23,259 nt of DNA from GSA-30 sp036384435 (GCF_036384435.1 NZ_DASVMI010000066.1:1-23259), one strand, 5' to 3'; positions 1-7,856 are shown, counted from the first letter of the stretch. Translations and numbers: made by a program. Notes: a model not told the origin generated them from the sequence alone.

Positions 1-434
1 AGCAGGCGCATGGCGCGCTGCGCGTCCTGGAAGGGCGCCACGGGCTTCCATCCATCAGCCGGCAGGCGGTAATAAAGCACCACCGGCGTTACACCGATAG
101 CGGCCAGCCACTGCGCGGTCGGCATCGCCTCGTGACCGATGCCGATACGGAAATAACCGCCACCACCGATCAACAGCACGGCCGTGCCATTGGGATGCTG
201 CGGGCGATAGATCTCGATGCGCGGACGAGACACATTGGACACCGCACCAACACCCGTACCGCTCTGGCCGATACGCTCGGGGCCTCCACGACCGCGCCCG
301 CCACCGGGTGGCGAACCAGGCCATAGATCGAGCGACTGCATCGACACGCCGACAGGCGATTGCTGCGCTAACGCAGCGCCACTGCCAGCCAGCCCGATGG
401 CAAGCACGACAGCCACTGCACGAAGGAAACTCAT
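1..434 (-). CDS. Secreted alpha/beta hydrolase (esterase-like), truncated at window edge
   Basis: Only the first 144 codons are visible; the gene runs off the left edge. Residues 1 to about 24 form a Sec signal peptide (hydrophobic core, then ALAQQ), so the product should be exported. It then has a glycine/arginine-rich linker (PPGGGRGRGGP), a strand RPRIEIYRP, and the motif LLIGGGGYFRIGIGHE, which resembles the oxyanion-hole loop of esterases in the BD-FAE/carbohydrate-esterase branch of the alpha/beta hydrolases. VVLYYRLPADGW follows, a strand typical of that branch. The nucleophile serine lies outside the window. The start ATG (434-432) overlaps the dctA stop codon as ATGA, so translation is probably coupled to dctA. 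Substrate unknown; a sugar-ester or short-chain esterase is the most likely class. Confidence 0.8.
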   Translation of the reverse strand, partial: MSFLRAVAVVLAIGLAGSGAALAQQSPVGVSMQSLDLWPGSPPGGGRGRGGPERIGQSGTGVGAVSNVSRPRIEIYRPQHPNGTAVLLIGGGGYFRIGIGHEAMPTAQWLAAIGVTPVVLYYRLPADGWKPVAPFQDAQRAMRL

Positions 435-1777
435 GGACGATCTCCGGTATTGACGAGGACAGCCCTGTCGCGATCGGCGGCGTCAGCCTTGACGTCGCCA
501 TGAAGCGCCGCGCGCCAGCGCGCGGCGTCGAATGCACCTTCCCAACGCGCCACCACGACGGTAGCGACGGCGTTGCCGACGAAATTGGTAAGCGAACGGC
601 ATTCGCTCATGAAACGGTCGACCCCGAGGATCAGTGCCATACCGGCCACCGGCACCGAAGGCACCATGGCCAGCGTCGCGGCCAGGGTAATAAAACCGGC
701 ACCGGTCACACCGGCCGCCCCCTTGGAGCTGAGCATGGCCACCGCCAGCACGGTCAACTGCTCGGTGAGCGTCAACTCCGTATGCGTGGCTTGAGCGATG
801 AACATCACTGCCAGGGTCATGTAGATATTGGTGCCATCCAGGTTGAACGAATAGCCGGTTGGCACCACCAGACCCACGACCGAACGACTACAACCGGCAC
901 GTTCAAGTTTTTCCATCAGGGAAGGCATGGCCGCCTCGGAGGACGAGGTACCCAGCACTAACAGCAGTTCGTCCTTCAGGTAACGGATCAGGGCGAAGAT
1001 CGAAAAGCCAGCCACGCGCGCCACGGCGCCGAGAATCACCAGCACGAAGAACAACGAAGTGCCATAGAAGGTCAGCACCAACCAGGCAAGGTCCACCATG
1101 GAGCCGATACCGTAACGACCGATGGTGAAGGCGATCGCTCCAAAGGCACCGACCGGTGCGGCCTTCATCACGATACTCACCAGCTTGAATACCGGGGCCG
1201 CCAGGGCATCGAAGAAGGCCTTGACTGGAGCCGCCCGCTCACCGCATGTAGCCAGGGCTATACCGAACAGCACCGCGAAGAAAAGCACTTGCAAGACGTT
1301 GCCTGAGACGAAGGCCCCAACCACCGTATGCGGAATGATCTCCATCAGGAAGCTGGTGATCGACATGTCGCTGACGTGACTGGTGTAGTTCTTCACCTCC
1401 GCCGTATTCAGGCTGGCCGGATCGGCATGCATGTTTGCGCCCGGGTGCACCAGATGTGCCGCCAGCAGGCCGATCACCAGCGCCAGCGTGGAGAAGAACA
1501 GGAAATAGGCCATGGCCTTGAGCACGACGCGGCCCACGGCACCCACATGATTCATACCCGCGATGCCGTTGACCACCGTCAGGAAGATCACTGGCGCAAT
1601 CACCATGCTCACGAGGCGAATGAAGGCATCGCCCAGCGGCTTGAGGTTGCGTCCCAGGTCTGGCGCGTAGTGCCCCAGCACCGCGCCCAGGGCAATGGCT
1701 ACCAACACCTGCACATAAAGGTGCCGATAAAACGGAGTACGCCCGGATACGGCGGGCCTCGATGGGGAGATCTGCAT
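431..1777 (-). CDS. dctA: C4-dicarboxylate:cation symporter DctA (DAACS family)
   Basis: A 448-residue inner-membrane symporter, close to the usual DctA length. Near the N terminus LYVQVLVAIALGAVLGH and KPLGDAFIRLVSMVIAPVIF match the DctA opening, followed by hydrophobic helices. The serine-rich hairpin GTSSSEAAMPSLMEKLERAG, the substrate/cation motif PTGYSFNLDGTNIYM, and the end motifs LSSKGAAGVTGAGFI and DRFMSECRSLTN are all present. Family knowledge: DctA imports succinate, fumarate, malate and often aspartate or orotate with protons or sodium. I chose ATG 1777 because GAGG lies about 6 bases upstream and the family N terminus begins here; an upstream in-frame extension to 1873 has no transporter character. 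It is divergent from the sensor kinase and overlaps the downstream hydrolase by 4 bases. Confidence 0.95.
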   Translation of the reverse strand: MQISPSRPAVSGRTPFYRHLYVQVLVAIALGAVLGHYAPDLGRNLKPLGDAFIRLVSMVIAPVIFLTVVNGIAGMNHVGAVGRVVLKAMAYFLFFSTLALVIGLLAAHLVHPGANMHADPASLNTAEVKNYTSHVSDMSITSFLMEIIPHTVVGAFVSGNVLQVLFFAVLFGIALATCGERAAPVKAFFDALAAPVFKLVSIVMKAAPVGAFGAIAFTIGRYGIGSMVDLAWLVLTFYGTSLFFVLVILGAVARVAGFSIFALIRYLKDELLLVLGTSSSEAAMPSLMEKLERAGCSRSVVGLVVPTGYSFNLDGTNIYMTLAVMFIAQATHTELTLTEQLTVLAVAMLSSKGAAGVTGAGFITLAATLAMVPSVPVAGMALILGVDRFMSECRSLTNFVGNAVATVVVARWEGAFDAARWRAALHGDVKADAADRDRAVLVNTGDRP

Positions 1778-1858
1778 GAATACCTCGCATGGCCGCGACC
1801 TGCGCAACATGCGACCGGCCTTTGGATGCCAGGCTTTTTTAGCCCAAACCGGGCCTTC

Positions 1859-1879
1859 ACCCGAATAATACATTCGGGT
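1859..1879. promoter_or_regulatory. Perfect 8-bp inverted repeat in the dctA/kinase divergent promoter region
   Basis: ACCCGAAT, 5-base spacer, ATTCGGGT. The centre (1869) is about 92 bases from the dctA start and 83 from the preferred kinase start. The spacer region contains TATTAT read on the minus strand, a 5/6 match to a -10 box for dctA, though I see no convincing -35. No gene ends nearby, so a terminator is unlikely. A dimeric regulator operator is the simplest reading; the neighbouring NarL-type regulator is an obvious but untested candidate. Confidence 0.45.
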
Positions 1880-1951
1880 TAACTGCCGGGCGGATATGCG
1901 AGCATAGTGGGCATCTGGCCATTCCTATCGACTGAAAATCGTCTGTTTTCG

Positions 1952-4582
1952 ATGATTCGTGATCACCGCCGCCTGCGCCTGATTCAGCTTTGCCTGCTGT
2001 TACTCATTGTGGGCAGCAGCGTTGGCGTCGCCCGCTGGTGGGCCGGCCAGCGAGCCCTGACGCAACTGGCAGGCCAGGCCGACGAACAACTTCAGCTACG
2101 CGCACAGTCCCTGCAACGCCTGATCGATCGCTACCGGGTGCTACCGGATGTCCTGGCACTCGACCCGGAATTGCGGCAAGCGCTATCAGGCCCTTCTTCA
2201 CGTATCGATGCCCACGCACTGGACCTCAAGCTGGAACAGGCCAACGGCGCCACCCATACATCGACCCTGACCTTGATCGACCGCAACGGCATCGCGGTGG
2301 CCGCCAACAATTGGCGCGAAACATCCAGCAATGTCGGGCTCGATTACAGCTTCCGTCCGTACTTCCAGGAAGCCATGGCCCAGGGCCGGGGCACGTTCTA
2401 TGCACTGGGCGTCTCGACCAATGTCGCCGGCTATTTCATTGCCCGCGCGCTGCGCGACGAGCACGCCCAACGCATCGGCGTGATCGTCGTCAAGATCACC
2501 CTCGATGCCTTGCAGAGCGAGTGGTCACACAGCGACGACACCCTGTTGCTGAGCGATGCACAGGATGTGGTGTTCTTGGCCAATCGTGATGGCTGGGCCT
2601 ATCGCAGCCTGCGTCCGCTGGCGGCCGCGGAGCTGGCGCGCCTGGTAGCTACCCGGCAATACGGCAATCAGCGACTGCTGCCGGTTCGTTATCGTCTGGG
2701 ACAAACACTGGTCGACGGCAGCCGCGAAGTCACACTTAGCGATCCGGTGATACCGCACGGCGTATTATGGCGCTCCCTGCCCTTGCCCGCCCAACGCTGG
2801 ACGTTGCATTCGCTCAGCAGCATGCAGCCGGTCGTCGCCGCGCGCCGTGTTGCCACCCTGGCCACGCTCGGCGCATGGCTGCCCTTGATTCTACTCGGCA
2901 TGTTCCTGCAACAACGATGGCGCCTGGCTCGCGTGCGCCAGCAAAGCCGCGAAGAGCTCGAACGCATGGTCACGCACTACACCACCGCGCTGCAGTCGGC
3001 GCAGGACGGCCTGGTGGACGCGGCACGTCAGGCTTCCCAGGGGCGCAACAGCAACCTGGAGCATCTCCCGCAGGGCGTAAGCGTGGTCGATGCGCAGTTA
3101 CGCCTGGTGGCCTGGAACAGACGCTACGCGCAGATCTTCGGCTTTCCACCTGAACTGCTGCAAGCGGGAAGGCCCATCGAGGATCTGTTCCGCTACAACG
3201 CCAGGCGTGGCCTGCTGGGCCCTGGCAATCTCGAAGAAGCTATCCAACGACGACTGGACTATCTACGCCGCGGTGGCCCGCACATGTACGAACGTGAATA
3301 TCCGGACGGCAGCGTGTTGGAAATCCGCGGCAACCCGCTGCCTGACGGCGGCTTCGTGACCAGTTATGCCGACATCACCGCTTACAAGAGTGCCGCGCGC
3401 GATCTTCGCACGCTCACCAGCACATTGGAAAAGCGTATCGAGGAAAGCACGCAGGATCTGCGCAAGGCAAAGGCCGATGCCGAGCGAGCCAATCGTTACA
3501 AGACACGTTTCGTCGCAGCCGCCGTGCATGACCTGATGCAGCCGCTCAATGCCGCTCGCCTTTTTGCCGGCGCCTTACGCCAACATTTGAGCAGCGACGA
3601 CCAGCACCAATTGCTTGAACGTGTCGAACAAGCGCTGCATGCTCAGGATGGATTGCTGACCAGCATGCTGGATATCTCGCGCCTGGAAGCGGGCGTACTC
3701 CAGCCCACGATTACCTCATTTGCTCTAGCACCGCTGCTGCAAAGCCTGGCCAGACAGTTCGGTATCGTTGCGCAAGAGCGCTCGTTGCAACTGGACTTGG
3801 TGGATACGCGATCATGGGTGCGCAGCGATGCCCTGCTCCTGCGACGCATCTTGCAGAACTTTCTTTCCAACGCCATGCATTACACACCACAAGGACGGGT
3901 ATTGCTTGGTTGTCGTCGCGCTGGCGGCATGCTGCGGATCGAGGTATGGGATACCGGTGTAGGCATCGCCGAAAACAAGCGCGTGGCGATCTTCGAAGAA
4001 TTCCACCGGCTTGATAGCGGGCTGGATCGTGACGACCGCAGTGCTGGGTTGGGGTTGTCCATCGTCGAACGCATCGCTCGTCTGCTCGGCCACGACATTG
4101 GTCTGCAATCATGGCCAGGGCGTGGCAGCGTTTTTTCTGTGGCAGTCCCTCTGGCTCCTGCACAACGCCAACCGCAGTCCGCGACGCCCGTTCGTGACGA
4201 CGACTCTCTCCTGATGGGGCGGCATGTTTGGTGCATCGACGACAATCAACAGGCCCGCGAAGGCACGGTCGCCCTATTGCAAAGCTGGGGATGCCGGGTC
4301 ACCTCCATGGCAAGCGAAGCCGAGGCATTGGCCTGGCGCTCGCCAGCGCCGGATATCGTACTGCTCGACTACCAGTTAGGTACGTCTATCGGGCCAGACA
4401 TGCTGCCCGCGCTTTACCAACAATGGGGCAGCGAGCCGCCGGTCATCGTGATCACCGCGCAACGCGATGAAGACACCCGACAGAAGATTATCCAGGCTGG
4501 CCTGCATTTCATGGCTAAGCCGGTGCAGCCCGCCAGATTGCGGGCATTGATGAGTCGATTGCTGCTGGCAGCTTCGTCGTAA
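1952..4582 (+). CDS. Hybrid sensor histidine kinase with DctB-like Cache domain, PAS, HisKA, HATPase and receiver
   Basis: 876 residues from ATG 1952; a GTG at 1907 adds 15 residues, and neither start has a clear ribosome binding site. Membrane helix 1 is about residues 10-28 and helix 2 about 300-319, enclosing a periplasmic Cache domain. Its segment ANNWRETSSNVGLDYSFRPY and then FYALGVSTNVAGYFIA strongly resemble the ligand domain of DctB, the C4-dicarboxylate sensor. A PAS domain follows (about 365-480, WNRRYAQIFGF), then a coiled coil, HisKA with H526 in AVHDLMQPLNAARLF, the N box around N636-N640, G boxes DTGVG (667-671) and GLGLS (699-703), and a C-terminal receiver with D763/D764, phospho-acceptor D806, T835 and K856. 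Inferred role: sensing external C4-dicarboxylates and controlling divergent dctA, probably through the regulator at 4746-5384. Confidence 0.9.
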   Translation: MIRDHRRLRLIQLCLLLLIVGSSVGVARWWAGQRALTQLAGQADEQLQLRAQSLQRLIDRYRVLPDVLALDPELRQALSGPSSRIDAHALDLKLEQANGATHTSTLTLIDRNGIAVAANNWRETSSNVGLDYSFRPYFQEAMAQGRGTFYALGVSTNVAGYFIARALRDEHAQRIGVIVVKITLDALQSEWSHSDDTLLLSDAQDVVFLANRDGWAYRSLRPLAAAELARLVATRQYGNQRLLPVRYRLGQTLVDGSREVTLSDPVIPHGVLWRSLPLPAQRWTLHSLSSMQPVVAARRVATLATLGAWLPLILLGMFLQQRWRLARVRQQSREELERMVTHYTTALQSAQDGLVDAARQASQGRNSNLEHLPQGVSVVDAQLRLVAWNRRYAQIFGFPPELLQAGRPIEDLFRYNARRGLLGPGNLEEAIQRRLDYLRRGGPHMYEREYPDGSVLEIRGNPLPDGGFVTSYADITAYKSAARDLRTLTSTLEKRIEESTQDLRKAKADAERANRYKTRFVAAAVHDLMQPLNAARLFAGALRQHLSSDDQHQLLERVEQALHAQDGLLTSMLDISRLEAGVLQPTITSFALAPLLQSLARQFGIVAQERSLQLDLVDTRSWVRSDALLLRRILQNFLSNAMHYTPQGRVLLGCRRAGGMLRIEVWDTGVGIAENKRVAIFEEFHRLDSGLDRDDRSAGLGLSIVERIARLLGHDIGLQSWPGRGSVFSVAVPLAPAQRQPQSATPVRDDDSLLMGRHVWCIDDNQQAREGTVALLQSWGCRVTSMASEAEALAWRSPAPDIVLLDYQLGTSIGPDMLPALYQQWGSEPPVIVITAQRDEDTRQKIIQAGLHFMAKPVQPARLRALMSRLLLAASS

Positions 4583-4655
4583 GAACGATCACTCGATGAC
4601 CTGGTCACGCGCCGGAATACGGGGAGACTGAAACGCGGTGCCATCGCAGCGTTGC

Positions 4656-4690
4656 GGGAGCAGCCTCAGCCGGAGGCGCGGCTGGCGATT
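4656..4690 (+). repeat. REP-like palindromic element with GGGAGCAGCCT head
   Basis: The head GGGAGCAGCCT (4656-4666) leads into nested inverted repeats: GCCTC/GAGGC (4663-4667 and 4673-4677) and a competing CAGCC/GGCTG. The same 11-base head followed by a different palindrome occurs on the minus strand at 7878-7888. A GGAG-type head plus palindrome in intergenic DNA is the layout of REP sequences; calling it REP is an inference from two copies. Confidence 0.45.
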
Positions 4691-4701
4691 TTCAGAGCCC
4701 T

Positions 4702-4724
4702 CATCTGTGACTGCATCGCAGATG
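4702..4724. terminator. Stem-loop between convergent kinase and regulator genes
   Basis: CATCTGTGA, loop CTGCA, TCGCAGATG gives a 9-bp stem with one G-T wobble. It lies 120 bases past the kinase stop and 22 past the regulator stop. No T-run follows on either strand, so it is not a canonical Rho-independent terminator. It may serve as an mRNA 3' end or be the central part of a REP cluster. Confidence 0.35.
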
Positions 4725-4728
4725 GCTC

Positions 4729-4749
4729 AGCGAATGAATTGGCTCCTAC
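4729..4749 (-). repeat. REP-like element with GTAGGAG head overlapping the regulator stop codon
   Basis: On the minus strand the sequence reads GTAGGAGCCAATTC (4749-4736), the classic GTAG head, and continues into an imperfect palindrome (AGCGAAT/ATTGGCT, one mismatch, on the plus strand). The TAG of this head is the stop codon of the response regulator. With the element at 4656-4690 it makes a head-outward inverted pair around the central stem-loop, like a BIME. Confidence 0.4.
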
Positions 4750-5384
4750 TCCAGATCGAGGGATTTGACCAGCACGGCGGCCTGGGTGCGCGAGCGGCAT
4801 TCGAGCTTTGACAATACCGCGGTCACGTGAATCTTCACGGTGTTTTCCGCCAACCCCATCGCAGCGGCAATCTGCTTGTTGAGCAGCCCTTCGGCCAGCA
4901 GCATCAGCACACGGAATTGTTGCGGCGTCAGTTGCGCCAGCCTTGCCGCAAGCATGGCGTCCTGCTCGCTGCGCTCCGCACGCGCGGCCTCGAACGACGT
5001 GCCACCGCCCAGCACGGCCTCCACCGCCTGCCCCAACATTTGCGCCGGGGCAGCCTTGGATACGAAACCGGCCGCGCCAAACTGCTGCGCACGCCGCACC
5101 GTGCGCGGATGATCGTTCGACGAGATCACGATCACTGGCAAATCCGGATATTCACCGCGCAACCAGATCAACGACGAGAAACCCATCGCTCCCGGCATTG
5201 TCAGGTCAAGCAGCACGAGGTCGGTCGCCGGCTCGCCCGCCAGCACCGACTCCAGCGAACTCTGGCTCGACGCCTCGACCACACGGACACGGTCCAGCGC
5301 GCCACGCAGCGCCTGCGATACGGCCGCGCGAAACATGGGATGGTCATCGGCAACGACCAGGGTGAGTTCAGGCGTCATGGACAT
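4746..5384 (-). CDS. LuxR/NarL-family response regulator
   Basis: 212 residues. The receiver domain (about 6-122) has acidic pair D13/D14, phospho-acceptor D60 in VLLDLTMPG, S88 in the switch position and K110. A linker leads to a GerE-type helix-turn-helix (about 152-207) with LTPQQFRVLMLLAEGLLNKQ and the recognition segment LAENTVKIHVTAVLSKL. It should bind DNA as a phosphorylated dimer. It converges on the DctB-like hybrid kinase, and its style (LIWLRGEYPDLPVIVIS) recalls CrbR/ErdR regulators that partner CrbS/MxtR kinases. Start could be ATG 5384 or ATG 5378; both lack a strong ribosome binding site. Pairing with the kinase is inferred from proximity, since the pair is convergent rather than in one operon. 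Confidence 0.9.
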   Translation of the reverse strand: MSMTPELTLVVADDHPMFRAAVSQALRGALDRVRVVEASSQSSLESVLAGEPATDLVLLDLTMPGAMGFSSLIWLRGEYPDLPVIVISSNDHPRTVRRAQQFGAAGFVSKAAPAQMLGQAVEAVLGGGTSFEAARAERSEQDAMLAARLAQLTPQQFRVLMLLAEGLLNKQIAAAMGLAENTVKIHVTAVLSKLECRSRTQAAVLVKSLDLE

Positions 5385-5494
5385 ATGACGGCAGCATAGC
5401 GGATGCGTGACTAGAAAGCCGCTCGCCTGGGTGTCGGGTACGGCATCTGCCTGGCTTCAGGCAGGCCGTTGCGAGCATGCCATCCGCCAGCCCC

Positions 5495-5530
5495 AAAAAG
5501 CCATGGCCGCCCCTGCGGACGGCCATGGCT
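5495..5530 (-). terminator. Rho-independent terminator of mdh
   Basis: Read on the minus strand, AGCCATGGCCG and CGGCCATGGCT form a perfect 11-bp stem (5520-5530 with 5499-5509) around a 10-base loop, followed directly by TTTTT. It begins 22 bases past the mdh stop and should end the aminotransferase-mdh transcript. Confidence 0.9.
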
Positions 5531-5552
5531 CAGGCACGAATCATCACGCGAA

Positions 5553-6539
5553 TTACTTCTTCGCGAACAGGTGTTCCACACCGGCGCGCTCTTCGCGCAG
5601 TTCCTTGTTGGTGGCTTCCATGCGAGCGCGGGAGAAATCGTTGATCGCCAGCCCCTGCACGATCTCGTACTTGCCACCCTTCACCGTTACCGGGTAACCA
5701 TAGATCACACCCGGCTCGATACCATACGAACCGTCCGACGGAATACCCATCGATACCCAGTCACCCTCGGTCGTGCCCAGCGCCCAGTCACGCATGTGAT
5801 CGATCGCGGCCGACGCGGCCGACGCGGCCGAGGAGGCGCCACGGGCCTTGATGATGGCTGCGCCGCGCTGCTGCACCGTCGGAATGAAGTCGCTTTCGTA
5901 CCAGGCCTGGTCGACCTGTTCGAGCGCCGGCTTGCCTTTGACCGAGGCCTGGTGCAGGTCAGGGTACTGCGTGGAGCTGTGGTTGCCCCAGATGGTGACC
6001 TTTTTGATGTCGGTCGTGTGCGCGCCGGTCTTTTCGGCCAGCTGCGACAGTGCGCGGTTGTGGTCCAGGCGCACCATCGCGGTGAAGCACTTCGGGTCCA
6101 GGTCAGGCGCATTCTGCTGGGCGATCAGCGCGTTGGTGTTGGCCGGGTTGCCAACCACCAACACCTTGACGTCACGCTTGGCATGATCGTTCAGCGCCTT
6201 GCCCTGCGGGCCAAAGATCGCGCCGTTGGCTTCCAGCAGGTCCTTGCGCTCCATGCCGGGGCCACGCGGACGCGCGCCAACCAGCAGGGCGTAGTCGACG
6301 TCCTTGAAGGCCACGTTGAGGTCGTCGGTGGCAACGACGCCAGCCAGGGTCGGAAATGCGCAGTCATTGAGTTCCATCACCACGCCCTGGAGCGCGGGCA
6401 ATGCCGGAGTGATTTCCAGCAGGTGCAGGATCACAGGCTGGTCCTTGCCGAGCATGTCGCCAGCGGCGATGCGAAACAGCAGGGCGTAACCGATCTGGCC
6501 AGCGGCACCGGTAACAGCAACTCGGACGGGGGCTTTCAT
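5553..6539 (-). CDS. mdh: Malate dehydrogenase (NAD-dependent)
   Basis: 328 residues, the usual length for the type-2 (cytosolic-like) bacterial enzyme. It interconverts malate and oxaloacetate in the TCA cycle. Seen: the Rossmann loop VTGAAGQIG (9-17), mobile loop GARPRGPGMERKDLL (88-102) with substrate arginines, GNPANTNAL (130-138), catalytic pair RLDHNRA (D159) and H187 in TIWGNHSSTQYPD, and the conserved RGASSAASAA segment. I chose ATG 6539 because TAGGAG lies just upstream and the family begins with a short strand before the Rossmann loop; an upstream in-frame extension to 6593 is not supported. It lies 71 bases behind the aminotransferase on the same strand and ends at a strong terminator, so the two are probably co-transcribed. 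Confidence 0.97.
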   Translation of the reverse strand: MKAPVRVAVTGAAGQIGYALLFRIAAGDMLGKDQPVILHLLEITPALPALQGVVMELNDCAFPTLAGVVATDDLNVAFKDVDYALLVGARPRGPGMERKDLLEANGAIFGPQGKALNDHAKRDVKVLVVGNPANTNALIAQQNAPDLDPKCFTAMVRLDHNRALSQLAEKTGAHTTDIKKVTIWGNHSSTQYPDLHQASVKGKPALEQVDQAWYESDFIPTVQQRGAAIIKARGASSAASAASAAIDHMRDWALGTTEGDWVSMGIPSDGSYGIEPGVIYGYPVTVKGGKYEIVQGLAINDFSRARMEATNKELREERAGVEHLFAKK

Positions 6540-6610
6540 CGTGGCAACTCCTAGAGGGTACTTTGCTTGAAACAAAGCCCGCAGCGCGAACACTGCGAGC
6601 TAGGGAATGA

Positions 6611-7810
6611 TCAGGACAACTCGGCGAAGAACTCGGCGATGCGCGCAAGTCCCGGTTCGAGCTGGGCGGTAGGACACGTATAGGAAATACGCATGGCACG
6701 CGGTTCGCCGAATGCCGACCCCGGAACGCAAGCTACGCCCTTGGCTTCCAGCAGGGCGGCACAGAACTGCACGTCGTTCTCGATCCTCACGCCGCCATGG
6801 TGCTTGCCAAACGCAATGGAGATATCGGGGAACGCGTAGAACGCGCCTTGCGGACGCGGACATACGACACCAGGAATGGCGCGCAGGGCATGGACCACGA
6901 CATCGCGTTTGGCCGCGAATTCCTCGCACTTGGCCTGCGGGATGTCCTGTGGCCCGGAGAAGGCGGCCACCGCGGCTGCGGTAATCACTTCCGGCACGCT
7001 GGTGATGTGATTGGAGTTGAGCGTGGTCACCGCCAGCGCAACAGCCTCGGGCGCAGCGATCAGGCCCACTCGCCAGCCCGGCATGCCGTAAGTCTTGGAC
7101 AATGAGTCGACGAAAATCAGGCGATCGCGCAATTCCGGCCGGGCAAACACGAAGTTGTGATAACCCAGGCCGTCGAAGACCATTGAGTTGTAGATATCAT
7201 CGGTGATGATCCAAGTATCCGGATACTTGGCCAGCACATCGGCGAGCGCGGCGATTTCCTCACGCGAATAGACCATGCCCGTCGGGTTGGACGGGTTGTT
7301 GAACAGGAACACCTTCGGCTTGCGAGCCAGTGCGGCGTCGAGCTGATCCACCGTAAGCTTGTAGTTCTGCTCCGGACCACAATGCAGCACGTTGATCTTC
7401 GCGCCAACGATTTGGGCGATGTCGTGATAGGTCGTCCAATAGGGTGCGGCGAAACAGATCTCCTCGCCCTCGTTCAACAGGGCCTCGGCCAAGTTGTAGA
7501 GCACCTGTTTGGCGCCGATGCCGATGGAGATGTTCTTGCGGCCATAACCTGAAAACCCCAGCGCCTCGATGTGTTCGAGGAAGGCATCCAGCAAAACGTC
7601 CGCACCGCGATTGCTGCCGTACTGACCGCTGTCATGCGACAGCGCCTCGCGCGCAGCGGCGTAGACGTGTTCACCGGGAAGGAAATTGGGTACACCGATG
7701 GAGAAGCTGATGATGTCGCGCCCGGCCGACTTCAGTTGCTTGGCCTTCTCGGCGATCACCATGATCGCACTGGGCTGGGCACGGCCGATACGCTGGGCAA
7801 GCTGGGGCAT
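6611..7810 (-). CDS. Pyridoxal phosphate aminotransferase, class I/II (aspartate aminotransferase type)
   Basis: 399 residues. Fold-type I transaminase with PLP-lysine K239 in VDSLSKTYGMPGWRVG, N175 in FNNPSNPTGMVYS, the D204/Y207 region in IITDDIYNSM, R247, and a C-terminal RISYTC arginine expected to bind the substrate carboxylate. The start MPQLAQRIGRAQPSA and the overall length fit the aspartate/prephenate aminotransferase subgroup Ib rather than the enteric AspC subgroup. Likely reaction: aspartate plus 2-oxoglutarate to oxaloacetate plus glutamate; some relatives also use aromatic or prephenate substrates. A GAGGAAG motif precedes ATG 7810. It is followed by mdh, which handles the same oxaloacetate pool. 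An extended -10 box lies at 7847-7855. Confidence 0.92.
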   Translation of the reverse strand: MPQLAQRIGRAQPSAIMVIAEKAKQLKSAGRDIISFSIGVPNFLPGEHVYAAAREALSHDSGQYGSNRGADVLLDAFLEHIEALGFSGYGRKNISIGIGAKQVLYNLAEALLNEGEEICFAAPYWTTYHDIAQIVGAKINVLHCGPEQNYKLTVDQLDAALARKPKVFLFNNPSNPTGMVYSREEIAALADVLAKYPDTWIITDDIYNSMVFDGLGYHNFVFARPELRDRLIFVDSLSKTYGMPGWRVGLIAAPEAVALAVTTLNSNHITSVPEVITAAAVAAFSGPQDIPQAKCEEFAAKRDVVVHALRAIPGVVCPRPQGAFYAFPDISIAFGKHHGGVRIENDVQFCAALLEAKGVACVPGSAFGEPRAMRISYTCPTAQLEPGLARIAEFFAELS

Positions 7811-7846
7811 GACTTCCTCGGAGGAAATGAATCAGCAAACCGGGAG

Positions 7847-7855
7847 ATTTTAGCA
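7847..7855 (-). promoter_or_regulatory. Candidate extended -10 promoter for the aminotransferase-mdh operon
   Basis: TGCTAAAAT on the minus strand: an extended TGn motif joined to TAAAAT (5/6 match). It sits 37 bases upstream of the aminotransferase start. The -35 position has no good match, as is common for extended -10 promoters. Confidence 0.35.
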
Positions 7856-7856
7856 T

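Noticed and set aside
1778..1873. In-frame upstream extension of dctA adding 32 residues from 1873.
   Set aside because: The extra residues lack transporter similarity and no ribosome binding site precedes them, while ATG 1777 has GAGG and matches the DctA N terminus.
5806..5832. Three tandem copies of a 9-base unit GCGGCCGAC/G.
   Set aside because: It encodes the conserved ASSAASAASAA segment of malate dehydrogenase, so it is protein-driven rather than a mobile or regulatory repeat.
5469..6554. A 361-residue reading frame on the plus strand opposite mdh.
   Set aside because: It is the antisense of a well-supported malate dehydrogenase with all catalytic motifs, in high-GC DNA where long antisense frames are common.
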